Below, in pieces: positions 23,785 through 32,509 of a DNA stretch of 45,928 bases. The stretch covers positions 11,735 through 57,662 of the forward strand of contig JAAXHE010000027.1 in assembly GCA_012271065.1 (NCBI GenBank), in the 5' to 3' direction. Below the pieces are notes generated by a model. It was not told the DNA's origin. It did not search any database and saw only the letters and a program-made list of their open reading frames with translations. The stretch's first letter is position 1. Each line of letters opens with the position of its first letter. A program made the position numbers and the translations under genes. The DNA comes from Candidatus Latescibacterota bacterium. Lineage in GTDB: Bacteria; Latescibacterota; UBA2968; GCA-2709665.

Positions 23785-26736
23785 ATGGCACGAATTTCAT
23801 CCCCACTGAATGTGATACCCGTTCTGTTTGCGCTCGTCGCGATCTCCGCACCGGCGTCGGCCCAGCGGGTGCCGCCGGACGAATCGTGGCGCACGCTCGA
23901 TACGGAACACTTCCACGTTACCTACCCTGGGCGACTGGAAGACCTGGCGCGCCGGGCAGCCGATCGCGCGGAGTGGGCCCACGCCCGGCTTTCCGAAAGG
24001 TTCATACGCGGACCGGGCGGAATGATCGATATCGTCGTCACCGATCATATCGATGCCGCCAACGGTTACGCGACCCCGTTTCCGTCGAACCGCATCGTCC
24101 TGTACGCACGGCCGCCTGTCGACAGCTTCCTGCTCGGCCACTTCGACGACTGGATGGAACTTCTGATCGTTCACGAACTGACGCATATCTTTCACCTCGA
24201 CCGTCGCGGCCGGTACAGCGTTCGGGGGTTGTTTGGACGGATCCCGGTCCCCGTTTTCGGCTTCCCGGCCATTGCAACGCCGCTGTGGGTCATCGAAGGC
24301 ATCGCCACCTGGTACGAATCCGCGATGACCGGCCAGGGCCGCGTCCTGGGAACCTACCACAACATGGTGCTTCGAACGGCAGCGCTGGAGGGCCGCTTCG
24401 AGTCCATCGGACAGGCGGGGGGATGGTCGCCGCAATGGCCTGGCGGACTCCGCGCATACGTTTACGGATCTATGTTCTTCGAGCACCTCATGCGCAAGTA
24501 CGGCCGGGACCGCATGTCCGCGTTCGTCGAAGCCGTCGAGCGGCAGTGGATACCCTATCGACTCGACGCCGCGGGAAGGAGCGCATTCGGCGCCAGCCTG
24601 TCGAGCGAGTGGACCGAATGGTCGAAGGCGTGGCGTGATTCGGTTGCGGGCCTCGACGCCCGCCTCTCCAGGTTTGGCGCGATTTCCAATCCCGAAAGGC
24701 TGACTAGCGGCGCCCGCTACGCGCTCTACCCGCGGGTGTCTCCCGATGGGTCGACGCTGGTCTACCGTCGATGGGATGGCCGTTCGGATCCCAGGCTGAT
24801 TTCGAGGGGGCTGGACGGCGGCGGCGAAACGACTGTCACGCGGATCCGTGGGGGCAGGTTCGCGTTCACGCCCGGCGGCGACGTCCTCACCGGGCAGTTG
24901 GAATTCTCAGGGCGATACCGGCTGTTCAGCGATATCTATCGGGTGTCCCGGGACGGCGCGATGGACCGGTTGACGCATGGCGCGCGACTGACTGCGCCGT
25001 CGGCCGGACCCGGCGATCGGGCCGTCGCGGTATTGGAAGGAAACGGCGCGACGGGACTGGCTCGAGTCGATACCCGCACGGGGGCCGTCGAGCCGCTGTT
25101 GCACCCTGAAGCCGGCGTCCAGTGGGCGTTCCCGGCGGTGTCCCCCAACGGAAAATGGATCGCGGCGACACGTTGGGTTGGCGGGAATCATGACGTCGTC
25201 ATCCTCGACGCTGAAGGTGGCCTCGTCAGCCATGTCACCGATGACCGTGCGATGGACTTCGCCCCCGCATGGAGCGCCGACGGCCGGTGGCTGGTATGGT
25301 CGTCCGATCGGACCGGCATCCTCAATGTCTTCGCGGCACGGGTCGACAGTGGGCGGGCCGCGCCTCCGGTCATGCTTACGAACGTCAGAACCGGCGCGGC
25401 GTGGCCCAGCGTGGATCCGTCGGGACAATGGCTCTATTTTTCGGGGTATCACGTGGACGGCTGGGAGATCGAACGCATGCCGTTCAATCCGAATGCCGCG
25501 CCACGATATACCGCCGATTCAACGCGCACCGCGGCGGGGATGGCGGCCGCATCGATCGCATCCGAGGCGGATGAGCGGGGCGCACGTGCCGGCGGGCAGG
25601 CGCGCGACTATTCGCCGTCGTCCACGCTCCGGCCCCGATACTGGGTGCCGTACGCGACGCTGACCCTCTCCGGCGCCGGAAATGGCCCGACGCTCCAGAC
25701 GAAGGCGCTTGGCACAACGGTCGGGGCCTTTACCTCGGGGATCGACCTGGTGGGCCGGCACGCTTACAGCGTCGGAACCAGAATCTTTCTGCCGGCAGGA
25801 GGATATTCGGGAGGAAGGGGCGCGGGCGTTCTGTCGTATCGGTACGCCGGACTCGGCAACCCCACGCTGGGCTTATTGATGTCGCAGAACTGGGACGAGG
25901 AACGCGTCAGGGCCGATTCCACGTTCATTCTGGAACGAACGCGCCGCGCAGTCGTGTCGATGAACCTTGCGCGCCCCAGGATGTGGAGGACGGTTTCATT
26001 CACGCTTTCAGGCGGCCTGTTGCGGGAGGACCGGGAGGCCCTGGATTCTGAGCTTCAGCCGGCGGACCTGTCGAAATACGACAGCCCCCACAGCACCCTG
26101 GGAGAAGTCGCGGCGGATTTCTCGGCTACCACCGCCAGGTCGCACGCGTTTCAGATGGGCAGGGCCGGCGGCGCGACATTCTTCGTTCGCGCGACGCGGC
26201 GATTCGACCTGGCCAGTGACTCATTGGACGACCGCTCCGTCGACGCCGTCTCCGGCGCCTTCAGGACCTACGCGAAACTGCCGGGAGGCGGATTCGCGGC
26301 GCCCGTTCTGGCGCTCAGGGCGAGCGCGGGCGCGGCGGGGGGGCCGGATAGCGGGAGGGGATACTACAAGGTTGGCGGCGTGTCGCGGCGCCTGTTTCCC
26401 GTGCGTGGCTACAAGAGCACGCAAAGATCAGGACGGCGCGCCTGGTCGGCGTCGCTGGAGTTACGCCTGCCGGCCGCGCTGGTCAACCGCGCCATCCGAA
26501 CGCCGCTGCTGCACTTCGACCGGGCCTTCCTCACACTCTTCGCCGACGCGGGCAACGCCTGGGGGCGGGGTAATTCCGCACCGGAAACGCCCGAACCGCT
26601 CCTTTCCACGGGCGCCGAGTTCGTCTACGACTTCGGTATCCTCTACGTTCCATTCCGCTTCCGCGCCGGCGCGGGATACGGGTTCAGCCACCCAAAAGGC
26701 GCCGTGCCTTACTTCCTCCTCGGATGTTCGTTTTGA
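23785..26736 (+). CDS. Exported peptidase-like / TolB propeller / outer-membrane barrel protein
   Basis: This 983-residue protein has a signal peptide with a likely cut after APASA (residue 27). A peptidase_MA-like domain follows, with HELTH at 130-134 and the downstream EGIATWYE, a gluzincin-type zinc site. The middle (about 300-590) has repeated TolB/WD40-type strands such as YPRVSPDGSTLVYRRWDG and FAPAWSADGRWLVWSSDRTG. The C-terminal 350 residues form a BamA/Omp85-like barrel that ends in Phe. It should sit in the outer membrane. The substrate is unknown. Base composition is more GC-rich than the defence genes, so it may be native. A truncated copy of its 3' end is at 31081-31352. Confidence 0.85.
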   Translation: MARISSPLNVIPVLFALVAISAPASAQRVPPDESWRTLDTEHFHVTYPGRLEDLARRAADRAEWAHARLSERFIRGPGGMIDIVVTDHIDAANGYATPFPSNRIVLYARPPVDSFLLGHFDDWMELLIVHELTHIFHLDRRGRYSVRGLFGRIPVPVFGFPAIATPLWVIEGIATWYESAMTGQGRVLGTYHNMVLRTAALEGRFESIGQAGGWSPQWPGGLRAYVYGSMFFEHLMRKYGRDRMSAFVEAVERQWIPYRLDAAGRSAFGASLSSEWTEWSKAWRDSVAGLDARLSRFGAISNPERLTSGARYALYPRVSPDGSTLVYRRWDGRSDPRLISRGLDGGGETTVTRIRGGRFAFTPGGDVLTGQLEFSGRYRLFSDIYRVSRDGAMDRLTHGARLTAPSAGPGDRAVAVLEGNGATGLARVDTRTGAVEPLLHPEAGVQWAFPAVSPNGKWIAATRWVGGNHDVVILDAEGGLVSHVTDDRAMDFAPAWSADGRWLVWSSDRTGILNVFAARVDSGRAAPPVMLTNVRTGAAWPSVDPSGQWLYFSGYHVDGWEIERMPFNPNAAPRYTADSTRTAAGMAAASIASEADERGARAGGQARDYSPSSTLRPRYWVPYATLTLSGAGNGPTLQTKALGTTVGAFTSGIDLVGRHAYSVGTRIFLPAGGYSGGRGAGVLSYRYAGLGNPTLGLLMSQNWDEERVRADSTFILERTRRAVVSMNLARPRMWRTVSFTLSGGLLREDREALDSELQPADLSKYDSPHSTLGEVAADFSATTARSHAFQMGRAGGATFFVRATRRFDLASDSLDDRSVDAVSGAFRTYAKLPGGGFAAPVLALRASAGAAGGPDSGRGYYKVGGVSRRLFPVRGYKSTQRSGRRAWSASLELRLPAALVNRAIRTPLLHFDRAFLTLFADAGNAWGRGNSAPETPEPLLSTGAEFVYDFGILYVPFRFRAGAGYGFSHPKGAVPYFLLGCSF

Positions 26737-27077
26737 CCTGGTTGTAACAAATCTGCAGGCCGGACTGAAGACTGTACGTAGGCAACAGGCCCAGGGAAGT
26801 CCGTACTCGGGGCCTGTCACTTCCGAGGTGTTCCCGGACTTTTTCGGCTAGCAGCTTGCCGTTGCAAAACGGGAGGGCGACCACATTGAATCCTCCTGTG
26901 CTCTCCGCATACGATCAACCCTCAGACACTTTGTATCAGACGGCAGCTAAGTCTTTTCGGGACCCTTTCATGCTTGCCCAGCCAGGAAGCTTCGGCTATC
27001 TTAGGAAGAAAAAGCCCCAGTCGCTGCCACGCCAGTGATAGGACACCTCAGATCCTTTGAGGATACGGAGGCGGTGA
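26737..27077. other. Intergenic region before trlF-like gene
   Basis: About 340 bases with no gene. The first 30 bases still resemble the sequence after the barrel fragment at 31353. A terminator-like hairpin lies at 26785-26817, and a GGAGG box precedes the next start. Confidence 0.5.
26785..26817 (+). terminator. Hairpin after the outer-membrane gene
   Basis: ACAGGCCC (26785-26792) pairs with GGGCCTGT (26810-26817). There is no T run, so termination is likely but not certain. Confidence 0.5.
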
Positions 27078-29774
27078 GTGAACACCGACGACCCAATTAG
27101 CAGGGCGCTTGCGCTGACTTCCGGCGCGGATTTTCACCGTTGCGCACTTCAGGTCAACCCCCCTGACTATAGCGGTACCTTCCGCGGGCAGGATAGCCCG
27201 ATTGATCCGCAGAGCCACGCGAAAGCCATCGTCAAAAAAGCCGCGGAGATGGACGTTTCTGTCCTGGCTATCACCAACCACAATGATGCCAGTGGTGTTT
27301 CTGTGTTTCGAAACGCTGCCTTGTGCCACGGTATTCACGTCTTCCCGGGATTCGAACTTTCTTCGAGTGAGGGTGTGCACATCCTGTGTATTTATCCCCA
27401 AGAGACCGAAGATCAACAGTTGCAACGGTTCCTTGGCGAGTTCGGGATTACGCTCACCAGGCCATCTCCAATCTCTTCGGACAAGAGCTTCAATGAAATC
27501 TTGCGTATGGTTCGACATCAAGGCGGCGTATCCGTCGCTGCCCATGTTACAAATGACGGTGGTCTTTTCAAGGTTCTCAAGGGGCAAGCTCGGATTCGGG
27601 CGTGGCTGAATGAAACTCTGTTGGCGGTCCAGATTCCTGAGTCAGTGCAGGGGCTACCACAAGATGTGCGTTTAATCATTGAGAACAAGAACGCCGAATA
27701 TAAACGCACTCGCACTGTGAGCCAAGAACTGGCGACCGCTGCAATAAACGCCAGGGACGTCGTCAAGCCCGAGGATCTGGCTGATCCTTCAGCCACCTGC
27801 TTGATCAAAATGTCCGAGGTTTCAATCGAAGGGCTACGTCAGGCATTCCTGGATCCGTCCTCGCGAATCCGGCTGAACAGTGATCCAACGCCGGACGAAC
27901 ATGTAGAGCTTGTAGCAATGGCATGGGATGGCGGATTCTTGGATGGTGCCGCTGTTCACTTAAATTCCAATCTAAACGTCTTGGTTGGCGGCCGAGGAAC
28001 AGGTAAATCAACGGTAGTCGAAAGCCTGCGATATGTCCTTGGCCTCGACCCCATTGGTGAAGACGCCCATGTTGCTCACGAAGGGATTATCCGTCAGGTC
28101 CTGCGAAGTGGAACAAAGGTTTCATTGCTCGTACGTTCCTACCGACCGGTACAACGCGAATACCGAATCGAGCGTACCGTCCCAAACCCGCCTGTGATTC
28201 GCAATCATGAAACCGGCGAAGTCTTGAATCTGCGGCCCGAAGACATTGTCCCTCGGATCGAAGTGTATGGGCAGCACGAGATCTCCGAGCTAGCCAGGAA
28301 CAGCGAGAAACGCACCCGTCTACTTGACCGTTTCGTCGAGCGCGACCCATCACTTCTCCAACAGAAAACCAACCTGCGCCGCAACTTGAAGAAGACCCGG
28401 AGGTCCATTCTAGACGTTCGGATGGAATTGCGCCAAATCGAAGAACGCTTGGCCACGCTTCCTGGTCTCGAAGAGACGTTGAACCAATTCCAGGAGGCCG
28501 GTCTTGAAGACCGTCTTCGCGACCGAAGCCTGCTCGTTCGCGAAGAGCGAGTGCTCGATTCGATTCCCCAGCGTTTAGAGACGATTCGCGAACTCTTAGT
28601 CAGTCTCCGAAATGAGATCCCTATAGACCGTGTGTTCCTTTCCCCGAAGGCACTTGAGGACCTTCCCGGCCGGCGGATCCTCGCGGAAGCAGACGAATTC
28701 TTAGAACGCTTTAGCCGGGAAATTGAAGAGTTAGTGCGTCGAATTGAGGAGGCATTTTCGCGAGTTGACGATGGAATCGCCCGTATTCGGTCCCGTTGGA
28801 ACGAGCGAAAGCACGATGTCCAAACCGCTTACGAGGAAATTCTGCGCGAACTACAACAAACTGCCGTCGACGGCGAGGAGTTCATACGCCTGAGACGGGA
28901 GATTGAGGCTCTACGACCGCTGCGCGAACGCCAAACGTTGCTGACAAAACTAAAGAACGAGCACCTCACGCAGCGGCGCTCACTGTTGGCCGACTGGGAA
29001 GACATAAAAGCCGAAGAATTTCGTCGCCTAGATCGGGCCGCAAAAAATGTTAGCAAGCAACTCAGTGGTAGGGTCCAAGTGAACGTCACCGCCGCTGGAG
29101 ACCGAGAGCCGCTTTACGCGCTGCTCCGTACCGAGGTGGGAGGACAACTCGCGAACACGATGGAGCGGCTTGAGAGCTTGCCTTCGATATCGCTTATCGA
29201 CTTTGCGAGCGCCTGCCGCGAAGGAGCCGATGAACTGCGCGGAAGATACGGCCTTACTCCCGCGCAAGCCCGTAACATTGCCGACGCGGCGCCCGAGGTG
29301 CCATTGCGCATCGAAGAACTCGATCTGCCTCCCACGACCTCTATCCAACTTAACACGGCGCCGGTGGATGAGGCGCCGTCGTGGCAAGCGCTCGAATCCG
29401 TGTCAGCCGGCCAAAAGGCGACAGCCGTCTTGCTTCTTCTGTTGTTGGAGTCCGACGCTCCGCTAATTGTAGATCAACCAGAAGACGATCTCGATAACCG
29501 GTTTATCACCGAAGGCGTGGTTCCCAGAATGCGTGAAGAGAAACGCCGTCGACAGTTTGTTTTCTCAACCCACAATGCAAACATTCCAGTACTCGGCGAC
29601 GCCGAATTGATCATCGGGCTTACCGCCTCCGGAGAGGCGGAAGGCGGTAACGCGAACGTTGCATCCGAACATATGGGTTCAATAGACGTACAACCCGTGC
29701 GAGAACTAGTCGAAGAGATCCTCGAAGGTGGCAGGGATGCCTTCGAAACTCGACGGTTAAAGTACGGGTTCTGA
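27078..29774 (+). CDS. TrlF-like PHP-domain SMC-type ATPase
   Basis: This 898-residue protein combines an N-terminal PHP-like phosphoesterase domain with an SMC/RecN-type ATPase. PHP motifs are seen as DFHRC (residue 18 on), ITNHND near 65, GFELSS near 90 and AAHV near 153. The first motif, usually HxH, is HRC here. Walker A GGRGTGKST lies near 303-311. A long coiled coil spans about 410-680. The signature SAGQKAT is near 776 and Walker B IVDQPEDDLDNR near 796-807. The start is GTG with a GGAGG box. The AlbA_2/GHKL gene follows after 9 bases, so the two are co-transcribed. A role in nucleic-acid surveillance is inferred. Confidence 0.85.
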   Translation: MNTDDPISRALALTSGADFHRCALQVNPPDYSGTFRGQDSPIDPQSHAKAIVKKAAEMDVSVLAITNHNDASGVSVFRNAALCHGIHVFPGFELSSSEGVHILCIYPQETEDQQLQRFLGEFGITLTRPSPISSDKSFNEILRMVRHQGGVSVAAHVTNDGGLFKVLKGQARIRAWLNETLLAVQIPESVQGLPQDVRLIIENKNAEYKRTRTVSQELATAAINARDVVKPEDLADPSATCLIKMSEVSIEGLRQAFLDPSSRIRLNSDPTPDEHVELVAMAWDGGFLDGAAVHLNSNLNVLVGGRGTGKSTVVESLRYVLGLDPIGEDAHVAHEGIIRQVLRSGTKVSLLVRSYRPVQREYRIERTVPNPPVIRNHETGEVLNLRPEDIVPRIEVYGQHEISELARNSEKRTRLLDRFVERDPSLLQQKTNLRRNLKKTRRSILDVRMELRQIEERLATLPGLEETLNQFQEAGLEDRLRDRSLLVREERVLDSIPQRLETIRELLVSLRNEIPIDRVFLSPKALEDLPGRRILAEADEFLERFSREIEELVRRIEEAFSRVDDGIARIRSRWNERKHDVQTAYEEILRELQQTAVDGEEFIRLRREIEALRPLRERQTLLTKLKNEHLTQRRSLLADWEDIKAEEFRRLDRAAKNVSKQLSGRVQVNVTAAGDREPLYALLRTEVGGQLANTMERLESLPSISLIDFASACREGADELRGRYGLTPAQARNIADAAPEVPLRIEELDLPPTTSIQLNTAPVDEAPSWQALESVSAGQKATAVLLLLLLESDAPLIVDQPEDDLDNRFITEGVVPRMREEKRRRQFVFSTHNANIPVLGDAELIIGLTASGEAEGGNANVASEHMGSIDVQPVRELVEEILEGGRDAFETRRLKYGF

Positions 29775-29783
29775 GGAGATTCA

Positions 29784-30995
29784 GTGAACAGAACCGAACT
29801 TCAGTCCTTAATCGCCAGCGGCGAAGATTCGGGCGTCGAGTTCAAGCGCGACGACCTGGCAAATCACGACGTCGCCAAAGGGCTAGTTGCCTTACTTAAC
29901 TTGGACGGCGGGGTTGTCCTGCTAGGGGTGGAGGACGACGGAACGATCACGGGGGCTACCCGTGATAACCTCGAAGAGTGGGTTGTGGAACTTTGCAGAG
30001 TGAAAATCGCTCCTCCGGTAACCCCGTTTCTTTCCTGGGTGAGAGACGCAGGATCGGGGCGAGACGTTCTTGCGGTTCGAGTCACGACTGGACCGGACAA
30101 GCCGTATGCGCGTGTTCATAACAGACGCAAGACCTATTTCATCCGCGTCGGTAACACCTCACAAGAAGCCAGCCAAGACGAACTTGAGCGGATGTTCCAG
30201 GCATCCGGGCGGCTGCACTACGGCTTGAAACCGGTACCTGGTGCCGGATTCGACGCTTTCGATCATCGCCGACTACGGGATTACCTGATTCGCGTTCTCA
30301 GCGGGACGCACCCTGCTGAGGACGATCGTGAGGATTGGGAGACATTGCTACGGAATATCGACCTTATGACTGTTTCCGCGGGCCACCAAGTCGCCACGAT
30401 CGACGGTGTCCTGCTTTTTGGGAGAGCGCCTAGTCGCTACCTACCGCAATCTGGAATCCGTGCGCTGTGTTACCCGGGAAATGAACCTGACTACGCAACC
30501 CGCGCCGACGAGAACCTCCGCGGCCCTATGGTTCCGTTAGGCCAGCACGAGAACGTCGTAGAGTCCGGACTCGTTGAGCAGGCGTGGGACTTTGTCCGGC
30601 GCAACACAATACCGAGAGCCCGATTGGAGAACGCCCGGAGGATCGACCATTGGGACTACCCGGAGAGTGTCGTTCGTGAAGCCATTGTGAACGCACTCGT
30701 TCACCGGGACTATAGTATCGTTGGTACCGATATTATGCTCTCGATCTTTTCTGATCGTCTGGAGATTACGAGCCCTGGCCGTCTGCCCAACACTGTGACT
30801 ACCGAGGGGATGAAAGTTGGCGCACGCTATGCTCGCAACCAAACGCTGGTAAACATAATGCGTGACTACGGTTACGCGGATGCCCGAGGAATGGGCGTTC
30901 GGAACAAGATCATTCCCGGTATGCGTGCCCACAACGGTACAGAGCCCGATCTCATAGAGGAACAGAGTCGATTCATCGTGCGGTTGTGGAAGTAA
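29784..30995 (+). CDS. AlbA_2 DNA-binding / GHKL ATP-binding protein
   Basis: This 403-residue protein starts with an AlbA_2 (Schlafen-like) domain: EDSGVEFKRDDLAN and LLNLDGGVVLLGVEDDG within residues 13-55. The C-terminal half resembles the HATPase_c_4 group, with ESVVREAIVNALVHRDYS near 293-310 and a final GMGVRNKIIPGM. Proteins of this shape are often labelled RecG-like or 'transcriptional regulator', but no helicase motifs are present. It follows the TrlF-like gene by 9 bases and begins with GTG. The two genes look like one two-component cassette. Confidence 0.85.
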   Translation: MNRTELQSLIASGEDSGVEFKRDDLANHDVAKGLVALLNLDGGVVLLGVEDDGTITGATRDNLEEWVVELCRVKIAPPVTPFLSWVRDAGSGRDVLAVRVTTGPDKPYARVHNRRKTYFIRVGNTSQEASQDELERMFQASGRLHYGLKPVPGAGFDAFDHRRLRDYLIRVLSGTHPAEDDREDWETLLRNIDLMTVSAGHQVATIDGVLLFGRAPSRYLPQSGIRALCYPGNEPDYATRADENLRGPMVPLGQHENVVESGLVEQAWDFVRRNTIPRARLENARRIDHWDYPESVVREAIVNALVHRDYSIVGTDIMLSIFSDRLEITSPGRLPNTVTTEGMKVGARYARNQTLVNIMRDYGYADARGMGVRNKIIPGMRAHNGTEPDLIEEQSRFIVRLWK

Positions 30996-31080
30996 CCAAG
31001 TCGCGGATTTTTCTCGTGCGGCGCTAAGTGAGCCCCGAGACATCGGGTATGCACGTCTGGTTCGCCTCGCAGCAGTTCAG

Positions 31081-31352
31081 TTTACATGCCCGTGCTGGTC
31101 AACCACACCATCCGAACGCCGCTGCTGAACTTCGAACGCGCCTTTCTCACGCTCTTCGCCGACGCGGGCAACTCCTGGGGGCGGGATTACTCATCGAAGA
31201 ACATACCCGAACCGCTCCTGTCCGCCGGCGCCGAGTTCGTCTACGATTTCGGCATCCTCTACGTTCCATTCCGCTTCCGCGCCGGCGCGGGATACGGGTT
31301 CAGCCACCCAAAAGGCACCGTTCCCTACCTCCAGCTCGGTACGTCGTTTTGA
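31081..31352 (+). pseudogene. Truncated barrel end of a second outer-membrane protein gene
   Basis: About 88 residues (MPVLVNHTIRTPLLNFERAF on, ending QLGTSF) match the last 90 residues of the protein at 23785-26736 closely, at both protein and DNA level. DNA similarity even continues about 35 bases past the stop. Upstream of about 31081 the match ends abruptly and no signal or barrel sequence is found. It is a 3' remnant of a paralogue. Confidence 0.85.
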
Positions 31353-31402
31353 CCTGGCGGGAACAGATAGGCAGCCACGTTGAAGACTAACCGCACGAAA
31401 GA

Positions 31403-31440
31403 ACCCCGGGAGGTTACTCTCTCGGGGTGTTGTTTTGTTT
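31403..31440 (+). terminator. Intrinsic terminator after the barrel remnant
   Basis: ACCCCGGGAG (31403-31412) pairs with CTCTCGGGGT (31419-31428) with one G-T pair, followed by GTTGTTTTGTTT. It is the old terminator of the paralogous gene. Confidence 0.75.
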
Positions 31441-31600
31441 GATAGGTTCTCTCAAAACGCATTGGACGATGGCCAGCAGTAACTCGACCGCTATTGCAGC
31501 ACAAGCAGATTCGTTCCGATATCGTTGTAAACCGGCAAGTTCGAGACATCGACATGACCTTAGCTAAACGTGGCATCGACGTAACCAATCAGCCTCCTCG

Positions 31601-32503
31601 TTATATTGGTTGGGCGCGTCGAAGTGCAATCTCGGATATTTCTTGTTTCATGACTTTGTCAGGGAAGAAGTATGCTACCCAGTTGACAAACGCAAGCCAT
31701 AGGTCCTGGGTGGTAATCTCCTCTCCTGAAATCTCGTCAAGATATGCGTAGGCGTCTGCTCTCGTAATTGTCACATCTTTCTGGGAGTCGAGTAGCTCTT
31801 TACAGATCGGTATGTCCGACAGCATAGTGCGGACCGCAGTACGGAATCCATTTTCGTCGAGTCCCGGCTGGAGATTGGAATATGCCAAGTCCCTCAATAA
31901 AACGCGGTCGGCGGTCTTTATGGAGTCGTCCGGCGGCTGCTCGTAGAACTCAAATGCATATTCGGGCCGGCGGCTAATCGGAAACCAAGGGACACCAAGA
32001 TCAAACGTAGATGTCATTGTGCTTGGAAGATTGTCTGCCAGGCTACGAACATTCTGCGCCATGTGCGAAGTTGCCGGACGTTCCGTCTGCGAGATTTCTT
32101 CGAGGGTTGCCGCGATTCCAGGATCCTCAATTGTCGTCTCCACGAGAACCTCGATATTTCTATCATCCACTTCTCCGAGCCCCGCAAGAGTCACGTTGGC
32201 TGAACCAGCGAGGCATCGTGGACCTGCAATGTAGAGCTTGGCATGCAGCCTGTCGACAAGGCTAAGCGTAAAATCCCCGCGATTATTGAGCAACCCCAAG
32301 ATTTCAGGATCGGATACACCCGCCGCCACTTCCCGTGGAAGCCAACGCGTAACACATCGAAGATGCACATCCGCAGGAATAACCTCAAGCAATGACTTCA
32401 GGGCATCGACCTTAATGAACGGTGCGACGACTGACACCTGGTGGACGGCGCTTTTGAATAGATCACGAATTCGACCGCCTTGGGTTTCATTTCCTATTGC
32501 CAT
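31601..32503 (-). CDS. PLD-superfamily nuclease-like protein
   Basis: This 300-residue protein has one phospholipase D-type motif, HAKLYIAGPRCLAGSANVT at about residues 87-105, giving HxK and GSxN. The Asp that usually follows HxK at four residues is Gly here. One motif per chain suggests a dimer, as in PLD nucleases. VSVVAPFIKVDAL near 24-36 fits the first strand of the fold. It is the last gene of the minus-strand run and starts 6 bases after the GHKL gene. In this setting DNA cleavage is the likely job, which is an inference. Confidence 0.82.
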   Translation of the reverse strand: MAIGNETQGGRIRDLFKSAVHQVSVVAPFIKVDALKSLLEVIPADVHLRCVTRWLPREVAAGVSDPEILGLLNNRGDFTLSLVDRLHAKLYIAGPRCLAGSANVTLAGLGEVDDRNIEVLVETTIEDPGIAATLEEISQTERPATSHMAQNVRSLADNLPSTMTSTFDLGVPWFPISRRPEYAFEFYEQPPDDSIKTADRVLLRDLAYSNLQPGLDENGFRTAVRTMLSDIPICKELLDSQKDVTITRADAYAYLDEISGEEITTQDLWLAFVNWVAYFFPDKVMKQEISEIALRRAQPI

Positions 32504-32509
32504 ATTCCA

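Noticed and set aside
29784..30995. RecG-type helicase label for the AlbA_2 protein
   Set aside because: No Walker A, DEAH or other helicase motifs are present; only AlbA_2 and a GHKL-like part are seen.
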